Origin: an uncultured bacterium
GTDB taxonomy: Bacteria; Bdellovibrionota_C; UBA2361; SZUA-149; CALKYB01
Length of the DNA: 7,790 nucleotides
NCBI GenBank assembly: GCA_938022485.1
Contig: CALIEE010000235.1
Coordinates: forward strand, 1-7,790
Direction: 5' to 3'
Below are positions 5,449-7,790 of this stretch, piece after piece; positions within the stretch are counted from its first letter, which is position 1; every line of letters starts with the position of its first letter. A program made the translations under genes and the position numbers. Under the pieces are notes generated by a model that was given only the letters and a program-made list of their open reading frames with translations, searched no databases and was not told where the DNA came from.

Positions 5449-6922
5449 AAACTTCGCTCAAATCAAACGGACTCGCCCTTTACTCTTGCCAGCTTCTAGA
5501 GGGAAAGCTAGTATTCTAGAGCACAACCCCTCTTTTCCAATGGCCAAAGATACTTCAAAAAAAATACTAGTAGTCGATGATGACAAGAATATTCGAACGC
5601 TGATCAGCCAGGTTTTAATCTTAGAGGGTTATCAGGTTACTGAAGCTGAGGATGGTGTTGAGGCTTTAGAAGTATTGGAAGATTCAGCCAGCGATTATAG
5701 TGCGGTTCTACTTGACTTGCAGATGCCTAGGATGGGTGGAAAAGAGGCCCTTGTTATTATAAGGGAAAAGCACCCAAGCCTTCAATGTCTAATCATTTCT
5801 GCTGTCGGTGCAATAAAAGACGCGGTTTTGGCAATGAGTGAGGGTGCTTTTTGGTTTGTCCAGAAACCGTTTGAACCTGAAGAGCTTCTTGCACTGGTTG
5901 AGCGTGCAGTGGAGCTTGGTGCGTTAAAAAACGAAAATCAAAACTTAAAAAAGATAATTTCAAAGGTTAGCCTCCCGTCTACTTTTATTGGAAATTCTAA
6001 AGCGACCGAAAAGATTATAGGGAGTGTTAAGAAAGTAGCTCATCTAGACTCTAGTGTGTTAATTCGAGGGCCAAGTGGAACAGGAAAAAGTACCTTAGCT
6101 AGGATGCTTCATCAGGCTAGCTCTAGGTCTGACAAGCCATTTGTAGCTATTAGCTGCGCCGCGTTGCCTCGAGACCTGCTGGAGGCTGAATTATTTGGCT
6201 ATGAGAAGGGGGCTTTTACTGGGGCTGTTTCCAGTCGAGAAGGTAAAGTGGAAGCTGCTGATGGAGGTACTCTATTTCTAGACGAAATCGGAGACATGCC
6301 TCTTGAACTACAACCTAAGCTACTAACATTTTTACAAGATAGGGTCTTTCAAAGGATTGGCAGTAATGGTGATCGAAAGGTTGATATTCGAGTTATCGCT
6401 GCCACTCACCAAGACTTGGAGCAGATGTGCCAGGACAAGAAATTTAGAGAAGATTTATTTTATCGGATCAATGTCCTAGCCATTGATATTCCCTCACTTG
6501 CCGAACGACCTGAGGATATTAGACCTCTCGTTGAGCAAATACTTAAAAGGATTGCAGTGCAGCATGGGGTTGATAGCTTTGAAATTTCTAGTGAGGCGCT
6601 GCAGAAACTAAAGTCTCATTCCTGGCCGGGCAATGTGAGAGAGCTTGAAAATATAATGGAGCGGGCGGCTGCTTTTTCTGATGGTGAGAAGATCGACGCA
6701 GGCGATATTAATTTAGGAAGAGGCTCTATTGCTGAAAATGGCAAAGAGGTTGCGAGATCTTCAACTAGTTTTGTGGGTATGACTCTTGAAGATATAGAAC
6801 GGCGAGCGATTATTGAAACGCTTCAGCATTGCGAAGGCAATCGTAACCAAGCTGCGGAGCTTTTAGGAGTTAGTCTTAAGTCTGTCTATAATAAGGTTAA
6901 GAAATTTGGAATCGACGTCTAG
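5414..6922 (+). CDS. NtrC-family sigma-54-dependent response regulator (REC-AAA+-Fis HTH)
   Basis: The longest frame gives 502 residues. Receiver (about 49-165): D55-D56, phospho-acceptor D101 (LLDLQMP), S129 where T is more usual, and K151 (QKPF). A linker (about 168-185, ELGALKNENQNLKK) may be a coiled coil. AAA+ domain (about 190-417): Walker A GPSGTGKS (219-226), sigma-54-contacting GAFTGA (266-271), Walker B GGTLFLDEIG (284-293), arginine fingers near FREDLFYRI (R345, R351) and WPGNVREL (404-411). A Fis-type helix-turn-helix closes the protein (about 474-497, GNRNQAAELLGVSLKSVYNK). It should hydrolyse ATP to open sigma-54 promoter complexes, and plausibly activates its own operon through the promoter at 2894-2910. 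The start is uncertain: ATG 5414 has no ribosome site; GTG 5441 overlaps the receiver stop by eight bases with a weak GAGAG upstream; ATG 5540 gives the compact N-terminus MAKDTSKKILVVDDD typical of the family but also lacks a ribosome site. Domain assignment is firm. Confidence 0.93.
   Translation: MPFKERLSVVSENFAQIKRTRPLLLPASRGKASILEHNPSFPMAKDTSKKILVVDDDKNIRTLISQVLILEGYQVTEAEDGVEALEVLEDSASDYSAVLLDLQMPRMGGKEALVIIREKHPSLQCLIISAVGAIKDAVLAMSEGAFWFVQKPFEPEELLALVERAVELGALKNENQNLKKIISKVSLPSTFIGNSKATEKIIGSVKKVAHLDSSVLIRGPSGTGKSTLARMLHQASSRSDKPFVAISCAALPRDLLEAELFGYEKGAFTGAVSSREGKVEAADGGTLFLDEIGDMPLELQPKLLTFLQDRVFQRIGSNGDRKVDIRVIAATHQDLEQMCQDKKFREDLFYRINVLAIDIPSLAERPEDIRPLVEQILKRIAVQHGVDSFEISSEALQKLKSHSWPGNVRELENIMERAAAFSDGEKIDAGDINLGRGSIAENGKEVARSSTSFVGMTLEDIERRAIIETLQHCEGNRNQAAELLGVSLKSVYNKVKKFGIDV
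5492..5522. repeat. Paired TTCTAGAG repeats upstream of the alternative activator start
   Basis: TTCTAGAG occurs at 5494-5501 and again at 5514-5521, exactly 20 bases apart (about two helical turns). Because TCTAGA is itself a palindrome, GCTTCTAGA (5492-5500) can also fold on TCTAGAGC (5515-5522), giving eight pairs with one bulged T. It lies between the receiver gene and ATG 5540. It could be a regulatory site, an mRNA hairpin affecting translation, or chance. Confidence 0.3.
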
Positions 6923-7605
6923 CTGTTAAGAAAACAACTTATAGTTTTTAAGAAATTCTCAGGTTGATCCCAAGGAACTCTGTGGCCAGCATCTAGTACT
7001 TTAAGTGAAGAGTTTTTTATACGTATTTTAAGATCTTCAGCTATTCCGAGGTATTTTGGATCTTTACTTCCAGCCATTAGAAGTGTGGGGCAGGAAATAT
7101 CTTCAACTTTCAGTAAGTCTTGATTTGAAACAGACCATTCACGAAGTCCTCGCGCCATCGAGTCGCTTAAAACTTTCTCCGCATTCAATTTTGTTACAGT
7201 CGCTGAAGATTTTCCGAGCACTGGTTGAGAATTCCATTCGTCTATGAAGTCAGCTGCGGATAGATCTTTAAATTTTTTAAGCCAAGCTAGGTCATGTCTT
7301 CTTCTAGCCTGCTTCTCTTCTTGCTCAATCCCTGCATTGGCAGAAACAATTATAGCTGCTGTCCAAAGTTCAGGATTTTCAATCAAGCAATGCATTGCAA
7401 GTCTCCCTCCCATTGAATAGCCAAGAATTATCGGCTTAGAGTCTAGTTGCCTAACTTCTTTGTTTAGCTTCTTGGCAAATGCCCAAAAATCAAGGGCGTA
7501 GTTGTTTTCCCAGAGGTCGATAGATTTAACCTCCGCATCTAATTGCCCCTCAAACTGTTTCCAGTCCTTACAGCTTCCAAATGCGCCGTGTAGTGCCCAA
7601 ATCAT
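6919..7605 (-). CDS. menH: MenH-like alpha/beta hydrolase, putative SHCHC synthase of menaquinone synthesis
   Basis: A compact 228-residue alpha/beta hydrolase. Visible parts: the oxyanion-hole LHGAFGS (5-11), the nucleophile elbow GYSMGG with S64, the acid D182 (GSKDP) and the catalytic H208 (AGHRVPW). GYSMGGRLAMH, followed by a SANAGIEQEEKQARRRHDLAW stretch (about 88-108), is characteristic of MenH, which eliminates pyruvate from SEPHCHC to give SHCHC in menaquinone synthesis; length and short cap also fit. Related hydrolases share the fold, so the precise reaction is probable rather than certain, and no other men genes are in view. It starts at ATG 7605 with an A-rich leader and no clear Shine-Dalgarno. 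It converges on the activator gene: both stop codons lie in one CTAG at 6919-6922. It diverges from the flavin-reductase gene across 67 bases. Confidence 0.75.
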   Translation of the reverse strand: MIWALHGAFGSCKDWKQFEGQLDAEVKSIDLWENNYALDFWAFAKKLNKEVRQLDSKPIILGYSMGGRLAMHCLIENPELWTAAIIVSANAGIEQEEKQARRRHDLAWLKKFKDLSAADFIDEWNSQPVLGKSSATVTKLNAEKVLSDSMARGLREWSVSNQDLLKVEDISCPTLLMAGSKDPKYLGIAEDLKIRIKNSSLKVLDAGHRVPWDQPENFLKTISCFLNS

Positions 7606-7672
7606 CTCATTTATTTTTTTTGTTTATTGTCATAGAGTTTGCTGAAAGTAAGACTCTCTCTACGGAAGACCC
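7606..7672. promoter_or_regulatory. Divergent intergenic region between the MenH-like and flavin-reductase-like genes
   Basis: These 67 bases must hold the 5' control signals of both genes, or at least of the leftward one. The half next to the MenH-like gene is AT-rich with an eight-T run (A-rich in its mRNA leader). TTGTCA at 7626-7631 is a passable -35 for the rightward gene, but no convincing -10 lies at the right distance, and no clear leftward promoter stands out. No operator palindrome was recognised. Confidence 0.4.
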
Positions 7673-7790
7673 ATGATTTTTAATCTTTCTGAACATTCGC
7701 CAAACTCCGTTTATCATTTAATGACTCAAACTGTCATTCCTAGGCCTGTGGCTTGGATATTGACTGAAAATAGCTCGGGTAATCATAACC
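7673..7790 (+). CDS. Flavin reductase-like domain protein (3' partial)
   Basis: An ATG at 7673 opens a frame that is still open at the right edge, giving 39 residues. The segment VIPRPVAWILTENSSGNHN matches the N-terminal signature of the flavin-reductase-like FMN-binding family (typically iPRPVaWVtT followed by a hydrophilic turn), and the preceding SVYHLMTQT fits the family helix. Members bind FMN or FAD as dimers and act as NAD(P)H:flavin oxidoreductases or related flavoproteins; which one cannot be told from this fragment. GGAAGA at 7664-7669 is a plausible but close ribosome binding site. The gene diverges from the MenH-like gene. Confidence 0.7.
   Translation, partial: MIFNLSEHSPNSVYHLMTQTVIPRPVAWILTENSSGNHN

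Noticed and set aside
6928..6955. AT-rich inverted repeat (AACT-TAT-AGTT with flanking A and T runs) just after the activator stop, as a terminator.
   Set aside because: The stem is about seven weak A-T-rich pairs with a bulge and is not followed by a T-tract in either direction.
7056..7247. Plus-strand 63-codon open frame inside the MenH-like gene.
   Set aside because: It is antisense to a gene with a complete catalytic triad and family signatures, and has no supporting signals of its own.

Overview
The window (about 43-45% G+C by eye) looks like a chromosomal segment of a Gram-negative, didermic bacterium. It encodes a TolC-type outer-membrane channel, a secreted calcium-repeat protein with DUF4114-like domains, a sigma-54 activator and a menaquinone-pathway hydrolase. 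That combination would fit Bdellovibrionota/Oligoflexia or a related deltaproteobacterial-type lineage, but the sequence alone does not settle the taxon. No RNA genes, insertion sequences, CRISPR arrays or tRNAs were seen, and no intergenic stretch exceeds about 215 bases.

Layout. (1) Positions 1-2706 (+) hold the 3' part of a large exported protein, with its start codon beyond the left edge: signal peptide, beta-propeller-like domain, aspartate-rich TSP3-type calcium repeats, then two DUF4114-like modules. A strong intrinsic terminator (2752-2799) closes it. (2) The 122 bases from 2800 to 2921 form a compact control region with two palindromes and a near-consensus sigma-54 (-24/-12) promoter. 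Its predicted +1 falls on or next to the ATG of the next gene. (3) Positions 2922-6922 (+) form a tightly packed four-gene operon: a PHP-domain phosphoesterase, a TolC-family outer-membrane protein (TTG start overlapping the previous stop), a stand-alone receiver protein, and an NtrC-type response regulator with receiver, AAA+ (GAFTGA) and Fis-type helix-turn-helix domains. (4) Positions 6919-7605 (-) hold a MenH-like alpha/beta hydrolase, convergent with the operon; the two genes share a CTAG at their stop codons. (5) A 67-base divergent spacer leads to a flavin-reductase-family gene that starts at 7673 (+) and runs off the right edge.

How the genes may work together. The operon appears to be driven by sigma-54, and its last gene encodes a sigma-54 activator, so the simplest model is positive autoregulation by the encoded activator binding the upstream palindromes. 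The stand-alone receiver may compete for, or relay, phosphate from a histidine kinase encoded elsewhere. What the PHP enzyme and the TolC channel do together is not evident, because no pump ATPase, RND protein or periplasmic adaptor is present. This operon is the most interesting unit in the window. The MenH-like and flavin-reductase genes look like ordinary metabolic neighbours.
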